From assembly GCF_029238095.1 (NCBI RefSeq), contig NZ_JAQWGS010000026.1, positions 1 to 64,000 on the forward strand: a stretch of 64,000 nucleotides of DNA, given 5' to 3'. The notes beneath the pieces are model-generated. The model did no database searches and was not told the DNA's origin. It was given only the letters and a program-made list of their open reading frames with translations. This document shows positions 17,040 through 28,531 of this stretch, one piece after another. Numbering within the stretch: position 1 is the stretch's first letter; each line of letters starts with the position of its first letter. Position numbers and translations under genes: made by a program. Source of the stretch: Lacinutrix sp. Its GTDB lineage: Bacteria; Bacteroidota; Bacteroidia; Flavobacteriales; Flavobacteriaceae.

Positions 17040-17960
17040 TTATAAGATCTTTATACCTTCATTATTAATGCGTGAGTAGTGAACTTCATAATCAAGTCCA
17101 ATTTCATCATAATATGTTCTTATAGCTTGACCTACTTTTTTGGCTTTAGCTTCTCCTTTTGACAATGAGTAAACAGATGGACCTGATCCAGAGATGCCAC
17201 TTCCTAGTGCTCCAGCATCAATTGCTGCATGTTTTATATCATTAAATTTAGGAATTAACATAGCTCTTATTGGTTCAATTATCTTGTCTTCCATGCTTCG
17301 TGAAAGCAATCCATAGTCATTCGTGTAAAGCGCACTTATAAATGCTCCTAAATTCCCCCATTGTTCAACCGCTTTTTTCAGTGGAATTTCATTTTTAAGA
17401 ATAGCTCTGGAATGAATTGTTTTTAATTCAATTTTTGGATGTATTATTGTAGCAACTAAATCTTTAGGAGAAGGAAGTTTAATTATGTCTAGAGTCTTAT
17501 TACTTCGAACTAATGTAAAGCCACCCAGTAAAACTGGGGCAAGATTGTCTGCGTGAGCAGCACCGCTAGCAAGTGATTCACCAGCCATTGCAAATTTTAC
17601 TAATCCATTTCTTGAATAGGGCCTCCCCAATAATTCATTAATAGCAAAAACAGCTCCAGCTGCACTTGCTGCACTACTTCCAATTCCGCTTCCAGGCTTA
17701 ATTCTTTTTTCAATATCAATACGGAAGCCATTATTTGATGAGTGAGCTTTTAAAAGTGAAGAAGCTGCAACACTTGCTACGTTCTTTAAAGGATCTTTGG
17801 GTAATTCCTGTCCTGTAACAGCTCCTATAGTTACACCTGGATTCTCGGTTTTAGACACCTTCATTATATCTCCAACTGTATCTAGGCAAAAACCTAATAC
17901 ATCAAAACCACATGAGACGTTTGCAACACTAGCAGGTGTAAAAATCTTAATCTGATCCAT
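17040..17960 (-). CDS. thrB: Homoserine kinase
   Basis: A GHMP-family kinase that phosphorylates homoserine for threonine synthesis. I use the ATG at 17960 (MDQIKIFTPASVANV); it sits one base after the thrA stop, while the longer reading would add 11 residues overlapping thrA. The ATP-binding motif is IKPGSGIGSSAASAAGA, and the C-terminal GHMP segment is GSGISGSGPSVYSL. The 306-residue length fits the family. Confidence 0.95.
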   Translation of the reverse strand: MDQIKIFTPASVANVSCGFDVLGFCLDTVGDIMKVSKTENPGVTIGAVTGQELPKDPLKNVASVAASSLLKAHSSNNGFRIDIEKRIKPGSGIGSSAASAAGAVFAINELLGRPYSRNGLVKFAMAGESLASGAAHADNLAPVLLGGFTLVRSNKTLDIIKLPSPKDLVATIIHPKIELKTIHSRAILKNEIPLKKAVEQWGNLGAFISALYTNDYGLLSRSMEDKIIEPIRAMLIPKFNDIKHAAIDAGALGSGISGSGPSVYSLSKGEAKAKKVGQAIRTYYDEIGLDYEVHYSRINNEGIKIL

Positions 17961-17961
17961 T

Positions 17962-20412
17962 TTATTGTTTTCCAATTCTAATAATATCCCCAAAAATCCC
18001 TCCAGCGGTTACATCTGCTCCAGCACCAGCTCCTTTTACGATCAAAGGTTGGTTTTTGTATCTACTTGTGTAAAATAAAATTATATTATCGCTTCCTTCC
18101 AAATTATAAAAATCATGACTTGATTCAATTTCTTGAAGTCCAACAGAAGCCTTTCCTTGCTCCAATTGAGCCACATATTTTAATCTTGCTCCCTTTTCTT
18201 CAGCATTTTTTAATATGTTTTGAAAATGAACTTCATTTTTATCAATTGCATTATAAAATTCTTCATTAGATAAACTATCCAATACTTCTAACGGTAAAAA
18301 GTTTCTATTAACAATATCTTTCAACTCTAATTTAAAACCGCTTTCACGAGCTAAGATTAATATTTTTCGTGCTACATCTACACCGCTTAGATCGATCTTA
18401 GGATCAGGTTCGGTAAACCCTTCATTTTGTGCACTTTGAACTACTTTTTTAAAAGTTGTTTTTGAATTAAATTTATTAAAAATATAATTTAAACTCCCCG
18501 ACAATATGGCTTGAATTTTATGAATTTTATCTCCTGATGCGATTAGATTATTTAAAGTATCAATTACTGGTAGTCCCGCACCTACATTCGTTTCAAAAAG
18601 GAAAGGTGTATTATATCGCCTAGAGATTTTTTTTAAATCTAAGTAGTTTTTGAATGAGCCTGCACAAGCAATTTTGTTGCAAGTTACGACACCTATATTG
18701 CTTGCTAGATAACGCACATATTCTTCTGAAATAAATTCACTTGCGGTGTTATCGATGAAAATACTATTCCTTAAATTCAACTTTTTCACATGATCAAAGA
18801 AAACATCTCTATCAGCTTTAGTTTTACTTGTGACCAACTGTTTTTTCCAATTATTCAAGTCAATAGGGCTATCACTTAAAAACATTTTTTTTGAATTTGA
18901 AATTGCAATAACACGTATTTTTAAGCGCAAGTTTTCCAAAAGATATTTGAATTGTCTATGAATTTGCTCCAAAAGTTTACTTCCTACATTACCTACACCG
19001 GTTATGAAAAGATTCAACTCTTTAGTCTGAGCTTCAAAAAAACTTTCGTGTATTGAGTTTAGTGCTTTTTGAGTATTTTTTTTATCTATAACAATAGAAA
19101 TATTTCTTTCTGAGGCTCCCTGAGCTATAGCACGTATATTTATATTATTTGCACCTAAACTACTAAATAGCTTACCACTAATGCCTTGATGATCCTTCAT
19201 TCTATCTCCAACAACAGCAATATTTGACATATTAGATTCTATTTTGGCAGCGGTAACTTTTTGGACACTTATTTCAAACGTAAAATGATTGTCGATAGTT
19301 TTTTTTGCTAGAGTAGCATCTTCTGAACGGACACCTATGCAAATTGAATGTTCTGAGGAAGCTTGAGTAATCATTATAATATTAATATGTTTTTGAGATA
19401 AACACTCAAAAAAACGTTTTGAAAAACCTGGAATACCAATCATGCCACTTCCCTCTAGACTAATTAACACAACATCATCTATGTGACTTATTCCTTTAAC
19501 AATTGAACCTTCTCCTTTTGGGTTACCTTTAGCATTAATTAGGGTACCCTGAGCCTCTTTCTCAAAAGTATTTTTAATTATTACAGGAATATTTTTATCA
19601 ATTAACGGTTGTAGAGTAGGAGGATAGATTACTTTGGCTCCGAAATGGGAAAGCTCCATTGCCTCGTGGTATGAAAGTTTTGAAATAGGAATTGCTTGAC
19701 TTACAAGTTTTGGATGGGCTGTATACATACCGCTTACATCTGTCCAAATCTCTAAGTGTGATGCATTACTATAATTTGCTATTAAGGATGCAGTAAAATC
19801 AGATCCTCCACGACCTAAAGTTGATGTATTTCCCTCTTCGTCTTGAGCAATAAATCCAGGTATTAATATAATTTTAGAATTATTTCTTTTTAAGAATGCC
19901 TTTGTCGCTTTTTCACTTTGTTTTTGATTTACAATCTCTCTATCATCAATTGAATACGTAAAAATCAATTCTCTTGAATCTTTTAATACTGCATCACATG
20001 CTTTATACTTGAGAATATTATAAATAATAGTACTTGAAAGAATCTCACCGTAACTTAAAATTTTAGCAAGGCTTTTAGAGGTAAGTTCGTTTAAGGTAAA
20101 TAATGATTCAACGACCTCTTCAAGTTCATTTAGTTGAGATTTTAAAAAACTAATTATTTCACTTTGATGTGTTAATGGGATGAAATATTCAATGGGGTTT
20201 AAGTGGCGATTCTCAAGTGTTTCAAGGTGTTCTTTATAATTATTTTGGCCCATACTAGCCCGTTCTGACATTTCAACAAGTAAGTCGGTTATCCCACCTA
20301 AAGCAGAAACTACTACTACTACTTGATCTTTAGATTGAGTAATAATATCTATAACATTGATCAAACTTTTAGCATTAGCTACAGACGTACCACCAAATTT
20401 TAAAACTTTCAT
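17962..20412 (-). CDS. thrA: Bifunctional aspartate kinase / homoserine dehydrogenase I
   Basis: This fusion catalyses the first and third steps from aspartate to threonine. The kinase half begins KFGGTSVANAKSL and contains GRGGSDFTASLIA. Two ACT domains follow (about residues 310-460, with GMIGIPGFSKRFF and VGDRMKDHQGISGKLF), usually the site of threonine feedback. The dehydrogenase half starts with ITGVGNVGSKLLEQ and includes NVGAGLPVIDTLNNL and GFTEPDPKIDLSGVDVARK. At 816 residues it is full length. It leads the thr operon, after a 150-base gap from clpC; I see no leader peptide rich in Thr or Ile codons. Confidence 0.97.
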   Translation of the reverse strand: MKVLKFGGTSVANAKSLINVIDIITQSKDQVVVVVSALGGITDLLVEMSERASMGQNNYKEHLETLENRHLNPIEYFIPLTHQSEIISFLKSQLNELEEVVESLFTLNELTSKSLAKILSYGEILSSTIIYNILKYKACDAVLKDSRELIFTYSIDDREIVNQKQSEKATKAFLKRNNSKIILIPGFIAQDEEGNTSTLGRGGSDFTASLIANYSNASHLEIWTDVSGMYTAHPKLVSQAIPISKLSYHEAMELSHFGAKVIYPPTLQPLIDKNIPVIIKNTFEKEAQGTLINAKGNPKGEGSIVKGISHIDDVVLISLEGSGMIGIPGFSKRFFECLSQKHINIIMITQASSEHSICIGVRSEDATLAKKTIDNHFTFEISVQKVTAAKIESNMSNIAVVGDRMKDHQGISGKLFSSLGANNINIRAIAQGASERNISIVIDKKNTQKALNSIHESFFEAQTKELNLFITGVGNVGSKLLEQIHRQFKYLLENLRLKIRVIAISNSKKMFLSDSPIDLNNWKKQLVTSKTKADRDVFFDHVKKLNLRNSIFIDNTASEFISEEYVRYLASNIGVVTCNKIACAGSFKNYLDLKKISRRYNTPFLFETNVGAGLPVIDTLNNLIASGDKIHKIQAILSGSLNYIFNKFNSKTTFKKVVQSAQNEGFTEPDPKIDLSGVDVARKILILARESGFKLELKDIVNRNFLPLEVLDSLSNEEFYNAIDKNEVHFQNILKNAEEKGARLKYVAQLEQGKASVGLQEIESSHDFYNLEGSDNIILFYTSRYKNQPLIVKGAGAGADVTAGGIFGDIIRIGKQ

Positions 20413-20510
20413 ATAAATTTAACACCAACATGCCCGAAAATGGCACATACTTAATAATTAAACAAGCGCAAAAATAACACTTATTGGATGGCTATGAACT
20501 ATTTTTTTGG

Positions 20511-20530
20511 AAAAAAAGATTTAAGAATCT
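20511..20530 (-). terminator. Weak hairpin plus T-tract after clpC
   Basis: On the minus strand, shortly after the clpC stop, AGATT-CTTA-AATCT can form a 5-bp stem followed directly by seven T. It is positioned to end clpC transcription before the thr operon. The stem is short, so confidence is low. Confidence 0.35.
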
Positions 20531-20562
20531 ATATGTTAAGAAACCTTTTTAATCTGGTAATT

Positions 20563-23106
20563 TTATGAATTTTCAATTTCTTGACTAAGTTTTAGATTTA
20601 AAGAGTCATCATCTCTATTTTTGTCTATCGTGATTTTGTCTCCTTCTTTTATAGAATTATTTACTACATTCTCAGCCAATAAATCTTCTAAATGCTTTTG
20701 AATGGCTCTATTTAAGGGTCTTGCGCCATACTTACTATCATAGCCTTTTTCAGACAGAAAGTCCTTCGCTGATTCTGATATTTCTATTTCATATCCCAAT
20801 TGCTTAACCCGTTTAACAAGGTGTACCAATTCAATGTCTACAATTTTCCTAATATCATTTTTTTCAAGATTATTAAATACCACTATATCATCAATTCTAT
20901 TTAAAAACTCTGGAGAAAATGTCTTTTTTAACTCTTTTTGGATAACTCCTTTTTCAATTTCTTTTGACTGAGATTTTTGTGATGCAGTTTCAAAACCTAA
21001 TCCTCTTCCAAAATCTTTAACTTGTCTTGCACCAATATTAGAAGTCATAATTATTATAGTATTTTGGAAGTTAATTTTTCTTCCTAAGCTGTCTGTTAAG
21101 AAACCATCATCAAGTATCTGAAGCATCATGTTGAAGATGTCTGGATGAGCCTTTTCAACTTCGTCAAGTAAAATAACTGAATAGGGTCGTCTTCTAACTT
21201 TTTCCGTCAATTGTCCGCCTTCTTCATATCCAACATAACCTGGAGGTGCACCGACTAATCTTGACACAGCAAATTTTTCCATGTATTCACTCATATCTAT
21301 CCTAATCAAATTCTCCTCTGAATCAAAAATCTCAGAAGCTAAAATTTTTGCTAGTTGAGTTTTTCCTACACCTGTTTGTCCTAAAAAAATGAAGGAACCA
21401 ATTGGTTTATCAGGAGCTTTTAATCCAGCGCGATTACGTTGAATTGCCTTAACTACTTTTTCTACTGCCTCATTTTGTCCAATAAGCTTAGAGTTAATGA
21501 CTTTAGCTAATTTTGATAGCTTATTTTTTTCAGATTTAATAATTTTATTAACAGGAATGTTAGTCATCATGGAAACTACATCAGCAATATCATTTTCATT
21601 CACAGTTACTCGATTGAGTTTTGATTCCTCCTGCCAACGCTCTTGAGCTTCAATTAAAAGGCGCTCTACTCTTTTTTCATCATCTCGAAGTTTAGCAGCT
21701 TCTTCGTATTTTTGCTTTTTTACAACAGAGTTTTTTGATTCTCTAACTTTATCGAGTTGTGCCTCAAGATCAACCACTTCTTTAGGAACACTCATATTAT
21801 TAATATGGACTCTAGAACCAGCTTCGTCCAACGCGTCAATAGCTTTGTCAGGTAAAAAACGATCTGACATGTAACGATTGGTTAAATCTACGCATGCACT
21901 TAATGCATCCTCAGAATAATTGACATTATGATGATTTTCATAACGCTCTTTTATATTTTTTAAAATTTCGAGCGTCTCAACAGTATTAGTTTGCTCAACT
22001 AAAACTTTTTGAAAACGCCTTTCTAAAGCACCGTCTTTTTCTATATTTTGACGATACTCATCTAATGTTGTAGCTCCTATGCATTGGATTTCACCACGAG
22101 CTAGAGCAGGCTTGAACATATTAGATGCGTCTAGGCTTCCAGTAGCACCTCCTGCACCAACTATAGTATGAATTTCATCAATAAAAAGAATTATATCATC
22201 ATTCTTTTCTAATTCGTTCATCATTGCTTTCATTCGTTCTTCAAACTGCCCTCTATACTTAGTTCCAGCAACAAGGCTTGCTAAATCTAAACTAACTACA
22301 CGCTTATTGTAAAGCACTCGTGAAACCCTTTTTTGAATAATACGAAGTGCTAATCCTTCAGCGATTGCAGATTTTCCAACACCCGGTTCTCCAATTAATA
22401 ATGGGTTATTTTTCTTTCTTCGACTAAGTACTTGAGAAACCCTTTCAATCTCTTTTTCTCTTCCAACTACAGGGTCTAATTTTTCTTGTTCAGCTAATGC
22501 AGTGATATCTCGACCAAAATTGTCCAAAACTGGAGTTTTAGATTTTTTAGATGTTTTTGAGTCAGAAGTAGGTATAAATGGATTTTCTTTTGCTTCGCCT
22601 TCGTTGTCTTTTTCTTCAGCGAAGGATGATGATGGGAGTTCTTCGTAAGAATTCGAATCGTTTGCCAGCATGAGTTTAAATTGTTCTTTTACGATATCGT
22701 AATCTACATTTAGTCTTGTAAGTAATTTAGTAGTAGGATCATTTTCGTTTCGAAGAATACAAAGTAGTAAGTGGGCAGTATTAATTAAATCACTTTGGAA
22801 TAATTTTGCCTCTAAAAATGTAGTTTTGAGTGCACGTTCAGCTTGTCGGGTTAAATGTAGGTTTTTTTTGTCATTTAATGTTTGATCACCATCAATCATA
22901 GCAGGATTTAATATTTCAACTTTGCGTCTTAATTCTTCGAGATTTACTTCAATTGCATTTAAAATCGCCATAGCTTTTCCACCCCCGTCCCTTAAGATTC
23001 CAAGCATTAAATGTTCAGTGCCAATAAAATTATGTCCCAACCTAAGGGCTTCCTCCTTACTAAAAGAAATTACATCTTTTACTCGAGGTGAAAAATTATC
23101 ATCCAT
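20563..23106 (-). CDS. clpC: ATP-dependent Clp protease ATP-binding subunit ClpC
   Basis: An AAA+ unfoldase that feeds proteins to ClpP. Domain order in the 847 residues: Clp N double repeat ([20 protein letters not shown] at the start, [15 protein letters not shown]), and AAA domain 1 with [14 protein letters not shown]. Next is a UVR/middle region ([17 protein letters not shown]), then AAA domain 2 with [14 protein letters not shown] and [19 protein letters not shown], and the C-terminal ClpB-D2-small domain ([13 protein letters not shown]). The UVR motif makes it ClpC rather than ClpA or ClpB. It diverges from gyrA across a 214-base gap. Confidence 0.96.
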   Translation of the reverse strand: MDDNFSPRVKDVISFSKEEALRLGHNFIGTEHLMLGILRDGGGKAMAILNAIEVNLEELRRKVEILNPAMIDGDQTLNDKKNLHLTRQAERALKTTFLEAKLFQSDLINTAHLLLCILRNENDPTTKLLTRLNVDYDIVKEQFKLMLANDSNSYEELPSSSFAEEKDNEGEAKENPFIPTSDSKTSKKSKTPVLDNFGRDITALAEQEKLDPVVGREKEIERVSQVLSRRKKNNPLLIGEPGVGKSAIAEGLALRIIQKRVSRVLYNKRVVSLDLASLVAGTKYRGQFEERMKAMMNELEKNDDIILFIDEIHTIVGAGGATGSLDASNMFKPALARGEIQCIGATTLDEYRQNIEKDGALERRFQKVLVEQTNTVETLEILKNIKERYENHHNVNYSEDALSACVDLTNRYMSDRFLPDKAIDALDEAGSRVHINNMSVPKEVVDLEAQLDKVRESKNSVVKKQKYEEAAKLRDDEKRVERLLIEAQERWQEESKLNRVTVNENDIADVVSMMTNIPVNKIIKSEKNKLSKLAKVINSKLIGQNEAVEKVVKAIQRNRAGLKAPDKPIGSFIFLGQTGVGKTQLAKILASEIFDSEENLIRIDMSEYMEKFAVSRLVGAPPGYVGYEEGGQLTEKVRRRPYSVILLDEVEKAHPDIFNMMLQILDDGFLTDSLGRKINFQNTIIIMTSNIGARQVKDFGRGLGFETASQKSQSKEIEKGVIQKELKKTFSPEFLNRIDDIVVFNNLEKNDIRKIVDIELVHLVKRVKQLGYEIEISESAKDFLSEKGYDSKYGARPLNRAIQKHLEDLLAENVVNNSIKEGDKITIDKNRDDDSLNLKLSQEIENS

Positions 23107-23320
23107 AGATTTTTTAAAATAAGTTTTTGCAAAAAACAGACCATAGTTTTAAGCTCAATGCTAATAGACAAAAAAATATTAATATTTCAAAAGATGGGAT
23201 GTAATTATTTACCACCAAAACAGCTTATAATTCTGTTAATAATTTTAAAAATTATGACTTAATAATTATTTAATATTGTGCACTGATTGTCTATTTTAGC
23301 TACTAATATAAAATTAAGCC

Positions 23321-25876
23321 ATGAACGAAGGAGACAAGCTCATTCCTATAAAAATTGAAGACGAAATGAAATCGGCTTACATTGATTATTCAATGTCAGT
23401 TATTGTATCACGTGCTTTACCAGACGTAAGAGATGGTTTAAAACCAGTACACAGACGTGTACTTTATGGTATGCATGAACTTGGTGTTAGAGCAAATAGT
23501 GCTCATAAAAAGTCTGCAAGAATAGTTGGTGAGGTTTTAGGTAAGTATCATCCACATGGTGACACCTCTGTTTACGACGCTATGGTTCGTATGGCTCAAG
23601 AATGGAGTTTACGTTATATGCTTGTAGATGGGCAAGGTAACTTTGGATCTGTAGATGGTGATAGTCCAGCAGCAATGCGTTATACAGAGGCTAGAATGCG
23701 AAAAATATCTGAAGACATGTTGGCAGATATTGATAAAGAAACTGTAGATCATAAATTAAACTTTGATGATACGCTTGAAGAACCAACCGTTTTACCAACA
23801 CGTATTCCAGGTTTACTCGTTAATGGTGCTTCTGGTATTGCTGTAGGTATGGCAACAAATATGCCTCCTCACAATTTAACAGAAGTTGTAAATGGTACCA
23901 TTGCTTTTATCGATAATAATGATATTGAGATTGATGAGCTTATTACACATATTAAAGCGCCAGATTTTCCAACAGGTGGAACTATTTATGGATATGATGG
24001 TGTAAAAGAAGCTTTTCATACAGGACGTGGACGAATTGTTATGCGTGCCAATGCAAATATTGAAGAAGTTCAAGGTAGAGAATGTATAATCGTAACAGAG
24101 ATTCCATACCAAGTGAATAAGGCAGATATGATTAAAAAAACTGCCGATTTAATTAATGATAAAAAATTAGAAGGCATATCTACCATTAGAGATGAGTCTG
24201 ATAGAAACGGAATGCGTATTGTTTACGTTTTAAAGCGTGATGCAATACCTAACATTGTTTTAAATAAATTATATAAGTACACTGCTTTACAATCATCATT
24301 TAGTGTCAACAACATTGCCTTAGTTAATGGACGTCCACAATTATTAAATTTAAAAGAATTAATTCACTATTTCGTAGAGCATAGACATGATGTGGTTGTA
24401 AGGCGCACAACATATGAATTACGAAAAGCAGAAGAACGTGCTCATATTTTAGAAGGGCTAATAATAGCCTCAGATAATATAGATGAAGTTATTAAAATTA
24501 TTAGAGCTTCGGCAAATGGAGATGAAGCACGAACTAATTTAATAGAGCGTTTTAAACTTTCAGAAATTCAAGCCAAAGCAATAGTCGAAATGCGTCTACG
24601 TCAATTAACTGGACTAGAGCAGGATAAACTTCGCAGCGAATATGAAGACATCATGAAAACTATTGAAGACTTGAAGAGTATTCTTGATAGTAAAGAGCGC
24701 AGAATGTCAATAATTAAAGAAGAGTTAGTTGTTATTCGTGACAAATATGGAGATGAGCGTCGTTCTGTAATAGAATATGCAGGTGGCGATTTAAGTATTG
24801 AAGACATGATTCCTGATGCTCAAGTTGTTATTACAATTTCGCATGCTGGTTATATTAAAAGAACGTTATTAAGCGAATACAAAACTCAACATAGAGGAGG
24901 TGTAGGCCAAAAAGCGTCAACTACTCGTAATGAAGATTTCTTAGAACATTTATTTGTAGGTACTAACCACCAATACATGTTATTTTTTACTCAAAAAGGA
25001 AAATGTTTCTGGATGCGTGTTTACGAAATTCCAGAAGGTAGCAAAACCTCTAAAGGAAGAGCCATCCAAAACCTTATAAACATTGAACAAGATGATAAGG
25101 TAATGGCGTTTATTTGTACTCAAGATTTAAAAGATGAAGACTACATTAACAGTCATTATGTTATTATGGCCACTAAACAAGGGCAAGTAAAAAAGACCTC
25201 TTTAGAGCAGTATTCTAGACCAAGAACTAATGGAATTAATGCCATTACTATTAAAGAAGATGATGTTTTATTAGAAGCTAAATTAACAACAGGCGAAAGC
25301 CAAGTCATGCTAGCATTAAAATCTGGTAAAGCCATTAGATTTGAAGAAGCTAAAACAAGACCAATGGGACGTAACGCTTCTGGTGTTAGAGGTATTCGTT
25401 TGCAAGACGAAAAAACCGATGAAGTTATTGGTATGATTGCAGTAGATGATATGGATAGTAACATCTTAGTCGTTTCAGAAAATGGTTATGGTAAGCGTTC
25501 TAGCTTAGAAGATTACCGCATTACGAATAGAGGAGGAAAAGGTGTTAAAACAATTTCTATTACCGAAAAAACTGGAAATTTAGTTTCTATCAAAAACGTA
25601 ACAGATGAAGATGATTTAATGATTATAAATAAATCTGGTATAGCTATTAGAATGGCAGTTGCAGATCTTCGTGTAATGGGTAGAGCAACACAAGGTGTTA
25701 AATTAATTAATTTAAAAGGTAAAGACTCTATTGCAGCAGTAGCTAAAGTGATGCGTGAGGACGATGAAGACACAGTAGAACTAGATGAAGAAGGAAATGT
25801 AAAACTTCCAGAAACCGCTGAGGAAACTACTGATTCAGACAATGGCATGACTCTTGATTCTAACGAAGAAGAATAA
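23321..25876 (+). CDS. gyrA: DNA gyrase subunit A
   Basis: The breakage-reunion subunit of the type II topoisomerase that introduces negative supercoils. The catalytic tyrosine is Tyr121 in [10 protein letters not shown]. The quinolone region reads [12 protein letters not shown], with Thr82 and Asp86 at the usual positions. The C-terminal pinwheel carries a GyrA-box variant (QHRGGVGQK) and a later TNRGGKGVK, and ends in a long acidic tail ([14 protein letters not shown]), as often seen in Bacteroidota. The TPR gene follows 27 bases later, probably in the same transcript. Confidence 0.97.
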   Translation: MNEGDKLIPIKIEDEMKSAYIDYSMSVIVSRALPDVRDGLKPVHRRVLYGMHELGVRANSAHKKSARIVGEVLGKYHPHGDTSVYDAMVRMAQEWSLRYMLVDGQGNFGSVDGDSPAAMRYTEARMRKISEDMLADIDKETVDHKLNFDDTLEEPTVLPTRIPGLLVNGASGIAVGMATNMPPHNLTEVVNGTIAFIDNNDIEIDELITHIKAPDFPTGGTIYGYDGVKEAFHTGRGRIVMRANANIEEVQGRECIIVTEIPYQVNKADMIKKTADLINDKKLEGISTIRDESDRNGMRIVYVLKRDAIPNIVLNKLYKYTALQSSFSVNNIALVNGRPQLLNLKELIHYFVEHRHDVVVRRTTYELRKAEERAHILEGLIIASDNIDEVIKIIRASANGDEARTNLIERFKLSEIQAKAIVEMRLRQLTGLEQDKLRSEYEDIMKTIEDLKSILDSKERRMSIIKEELVVIRDKYGDERRSVIEYAGGDLSIEDMIPDAQVVITISHAGYIKRTLLSEYKTQHRGGVGQKASTTRNEDFLEHLFVGTNHQYMLFFTQKGKCFWMRVYEIPEGSKTSKGRAIQNLINIEQDDKVMAFICTQDLKDEDYINSHYVIMATKQGQVKKTSLEQYSRPRTNGINAITIKEDDVLLEAKLTTGESQVMLALKSGKAIRFEEAKTRPMGRNASGVRGIRLQDEKTDEVIGMIAVDDMDSNILVVSENGYGKRSSLEDYRITNRGGKGVKTISITEKTGNLVSIKNVTDEDDLMIINKSGIAIRMAVADLRVMGRATQGVKLINLKGKDSIAAVAKVMREDDEDTVELDEEGNVKLPETAEETTDSDNGMTLDSNEEE

Positions 25877-25903
25877 ATTTTAAAAATTAAAACTTAAAAA
25901 CTA

Positions 25904-27139
25904 ATGAAAAAACAACTAATCCTAGCCTTAGCTTTATTTGTTTCAGTTCTTTCTTTTGCTCAAAAAAAAGAATTGAAGACTTTAGAAAAAGCTATTAAAA
26001 ATAACAATTTTGCTGAAGCTAAAGCTACTGCAACACAACTAGAATCTATGCTTGATAGTATGGATGATAAAATGAAATCTAAATTCTATTTTAATAGAGC
26101 AAAAGCACTTTACGCAAATGGAGCAGGTAGTTTTACCGATTTTGATACTGCTTTTAACGACTTAACAAAAGTAGATAGTAAATATGTTAGTGAACTAAAT
26201 GATACAAAACAATTTGTAAGAAACGAATTATTACAAAAAGCCAATAATTTTTACAAAAACGAAAAGTATAAAGAAGCCTCAGGTTTATTTACAATGCTAT
26301 TTAAATTGGTTCCAGAAGATCAATTTTATTTATATTTTGCTGCTGTTAGTGCCATACAAGGTGAAGATTTAGAAACGGCTTTAAAACATTACATAGCTTT
26401 AAAAGATTTAGGTTATACAGGTGTTGAAAAAGAATATTTTGCCATAAATAAAGAAACTGGTAAAGAAGAGACTTATGATAAAGCAACACGTGATTTATAT
26501 GTTAAAGCTAAAACACATATTAAACCAGGTGAAAGAATGTCTGAGTCTAAAGCACCAGATATAGCTGTCAAAATTGCATTAATTTATGATAATCTTGGTA
26601 GAAATGAAGAAGCATTAGTAGCCTTTAAAGAAGCAAGAGCAATTGATCCTTCAAACTCAGAATTAATTGTGTCTGAAGGTAATGTACAATTAAGGTTAGG
26701 AAATACTGAAGAGTATGAAAAGCTAATTAAACAAGCTATTGCTAACGATCCTAATAATGTTGAATTATTATTCAATTTAGGTGTTATGTCTGCAAAAGCG
26801 GGAAATATAACTGAAGCAAAAAAATATTATGATAAAGTTATCGGTTTAGATTCAAATCATATAAACGCATCTACTAATATGGCTGCTATGATTTTAAAAG
26901 AGGATAAAGAAATTTTGAAAAAAATGAATTCATTATCAAATTCGAATGCTGATACTGTTATATATAATAAATTACAAGACGATAGAAAGTTAGTTTATAA
27001 AAGAGCAATCCCATACTTAGAAAATGTAATAAATAGTGGTAAGGCAGATGCAGACATCGCAAAAACACTTTCAAGTCTTTACAGTGCGATAGACGAAAAC
27101 GAAAAAGCTAAAGAATTGAAAGCTAAATTTGGTCTATAA
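25904..27139 (+). CDS. Secreted tetratricopeptide-repeat protein
   Basis: A 411-residue protein with a signal peptide (MKKQLILALALFVSVLSFAQ, cleavage near residue 19-20) followed by TPR-like helices throughout. Examples are NEEALVAFKEARAIDPSNSE and FNLGVMSAKAGNITEAKKYY. It probably acts in the periplasm as a scaffold or binding protein. A gene of this type behind gyrA is common in flavobacteria, but its role is not known to me. A decayed paralog lies at 41158-42276 on the far side of the photolyase island; both contain ALKHY, NYTGV/GYTGV, KYFA/EYFA and a matching FNLGV/YNIGV segment. Confidence 0.88.
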   Translation: MKKQLILALALFVSVLSFAQKKELKTLEKAIKNNNFAEAKATATQLESMLDSMDDKMKSKFYFNRAKALYANGAGSFTDFDTAFNDLTKVDSKYVSELNDTKQFVRNELLQKANNFYKNEKYKEASGLFTMLFKLVPEDQFYLYFAAVSAIQGEDLETALKHYIALKDLGYTGVEKEYFAINKETGKEETYDKATRDLYVKAKTHIKPGERMSESKAPDIAVKIALIYDNLGRNEEALVAFKEARAIDPSNSELIVSEGNVQLRLGNTEEYEKLIKQAIANDPNNVELLFNLGVMSAKAGNITEAKKYYDKVIGLDSNHINASTNMAAMILKEDKEILKKMNSLSNSNADTVIYNKLQDDRKLVYKRAIPYLENVINSGKADADIAKTLSSLYSAIDENEKAKELKAKFGL

Positions 27140-27160
27140 ATTTTATTTTATACAATTAAA

Positions 27161-27188
27161 AAAACCACTTCTTTAAGTGGTTTTTTTT
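27161..27188 (+). terminator. Intrinsic terminator after the TPR gene
   Basis: AACCACTT-CTTT-AAGTGGTT forms an 8-bp stem with a 4-base loop, followed by a run of T. It begins 24 bases after the stop and ends the gyrA-TPR transcript. On the minus strand the preceding A-run would give a T-tract too, so it may also stop the photolyase operon arriving from the other side. Confidence 0.9.
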
Positions 27189-27225
27189 GTTTTAAATATT
27201 AAAGTATACTTATAATTACAAGCAA

Positions 27226-28530
27226 TTAAGAAACGGCTGTTTTGTAAACCTTCAAACAACGTTCTCTAGCAGTTTTATGGTCGACAATTGGAGTAGGATA
27301 CGTCAATTCTTGGTAATCTGGAACCCATTTTTTTATATAGTTGTGTTGCTTATCAAATTTATCTATTTGAGTCGTAGGATTAAATATTCTAAAATATGGA
27401 GCAGCATCTACACCACAACCAGCAACCCATTGCCAGTTACCAATGTTACTAGACATTTCATAGTCATGTAATTTTAAAGCAAAGTAAGCTTCTCCTAAAC
27501 GCCAATCTATTAATAAATGTTTGCATAAAAAACTACCTACTAACATGCGTATACGATTGTGCATAAAACCTGTTTGGTTTAATTGTCGCATTCCAGCATC
27601 TACCAATGGATAACCGGTTTTTCCTTCACACCAAGCTTTAAATTCGGTTTCGTTGTTACGCCATTCTATTCTTTCATATTTTGGTTTAAAGCTCTCTTCG
27701 GCAGTGTGTGGAAAGTGCCATAATATTTGCATAAAAAACTCTCTCCAAATTAGTTCTTTTAAAAAAGTAATATTTTGTTGTTTTGAGGCTTCGTTTACCA
27801 TTTTTCGAACACTTACAGTTCCAAAACGTAAATGTGGTCCTAATTTTGAGGTGTTATCTTGAGCAGGAAAGTTTCTTGTGGCTTCATAGTCTGCAATTAA
27901 AGTAGGTGTTACTGTATAAGGTGCAATTTTAACTTTAGCTTCCTTAAAACCAATATCTTCTAAAGTTAGATTTTGTAATTCAGAAGATTTAAAGGTGTTA
28001 TTAAGTCGTTCTTCCGAAGGATAATAAGTAATCCCATTTCTTTTGTATTCATCTAACCAAACACGAGAAAAAGGTGTATATACTTTATAAGCCGATCCAT
28101 CTTTTTTTACAATCTCATTACGCTCAAAAACAACTTGATCTTTAAAGGCTTTAAATGTTATACCTTCTGACTCTAGTAACGTTTTTATTTTTTTATCTCT
28201 AGATATTGCATAAGGTTCGTAATCACTGTTTGTATATACAGTATCAATTGTATAATTTTCAATTAACGCTTTGTAAATATTTTCTGGTGTACCATGATAT
28301 ATAGCAATAACAGAGTTGTATTTGATTTCAAGAACCTCTCGCATTTCTTGTAAACTTTCATGAATAAAAGTTACACGTGCATCATCCTTTGGAAGTTTGC
28401 TTAATATGGTATTATCAAAAATAAAAATAGGCAATACTGGTTTGTCACTTTTTAAAGCTTCAAAAAAACCATGATTGTCCTCCAAACGTAAATCTCTTCT
28501 AAACCAGAATATGTTAATAGTTTGTTTCAT
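27226..28530 (-). CDS. phrB: Class I CPD deoxyribodipyrimidine photolyase
   Basis: Uses blue or near-UV light to split cyclobutane pyrimidine dimers. I start at ATG 28530 (MKQTINIFWFRRDLR), one base after the SRPBCC stop. The antenna-binding Rossmann domain is followed by a helical FAD domain: GPHLRFGTVSVR, WREFFMQILWHFP, GKTGYPLVDAGMRQLNQTG, HNRIRMLVGSFL and NIGNWQWVAGCGVDAAPYF. The Asn equivalent to E. coli Asn378 and the Trp of the electron-transfer chain (NWQW) are kept, so the protein should be active. It is the last gene of the second light operon. The neighbouring folE may supply its pterin antenna. Confidence 0.94.
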   Translation of the reverse strand: MKQTINIFWFRRDLRLEDNHGFFEALKSDKPVLPIFIFDNTILSKLPKDDARVTFIHESLQEMREVLEIKYNSVIAIYHGTPENIYKALIENYTIDTVYTNSDYEPYAISRDKKIKTLLESEGITFKAFKDQVVFERNEIVKKDGSAYKVYTPFSRVWLDEYKRNGITYYPSEERLNNTFKSSELQNLTLEDIGFKEAKVKIAPYTVTPTLIADYEATRNFPAQDNTSKLGPHLRFGTVSVRKMVNEASKQQNITFLKELIWREFFMQILWHFPHTAEESFKPKYERIEWRNNETEFKAWCEGKTGYPLVDAGMRQLNQTGFMHNRIRMLVGSFLCKHLLIDWRLGEAYFALKLHDYEMSSNIGNWQWVAGCGVDAAPYFRIFNPTTQIDKFDKQHNYIKKWVPDYQELTYPTPIVDHKTARERCLKVYKTAVS

Positions 28531-28531
28531 T

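Noticed and set aside
20413-20562. Threonine-operon leader peptide or attenuator before thrA
   Set aside because: No short ORF rich in Thr or Ile codons and no competing hairpins were found. Only a weak clpC-end hairpin is visible.
1-23300. Possible assembly junction between clpC and gyrA, because Gly codon choice seems to differ (more GGA before, more GGT after)
   Set aside because: The impression was not quantified, and clpC next to gyrA is an order I recall from other flavobacteria. A GC and codon-usage profile plus read mapping over 23,100-23,320 would settle it.
23561-23581. Thr at the GyrA residue 82 quinolone position as a resistance mutation
   Set aside because: [10 protein letters not shown] with Thr82 and Asp86 is the natural state in flavobacteria such as Flavobacterium psychrophilum, as I recall. 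It is not evidence of selection.
25513-25848. Antisense ORF within gyrA
   Set aside because: It is serine-rich and lies opposite the acidic coding tail, a codon-bias shadow rather than a gene.
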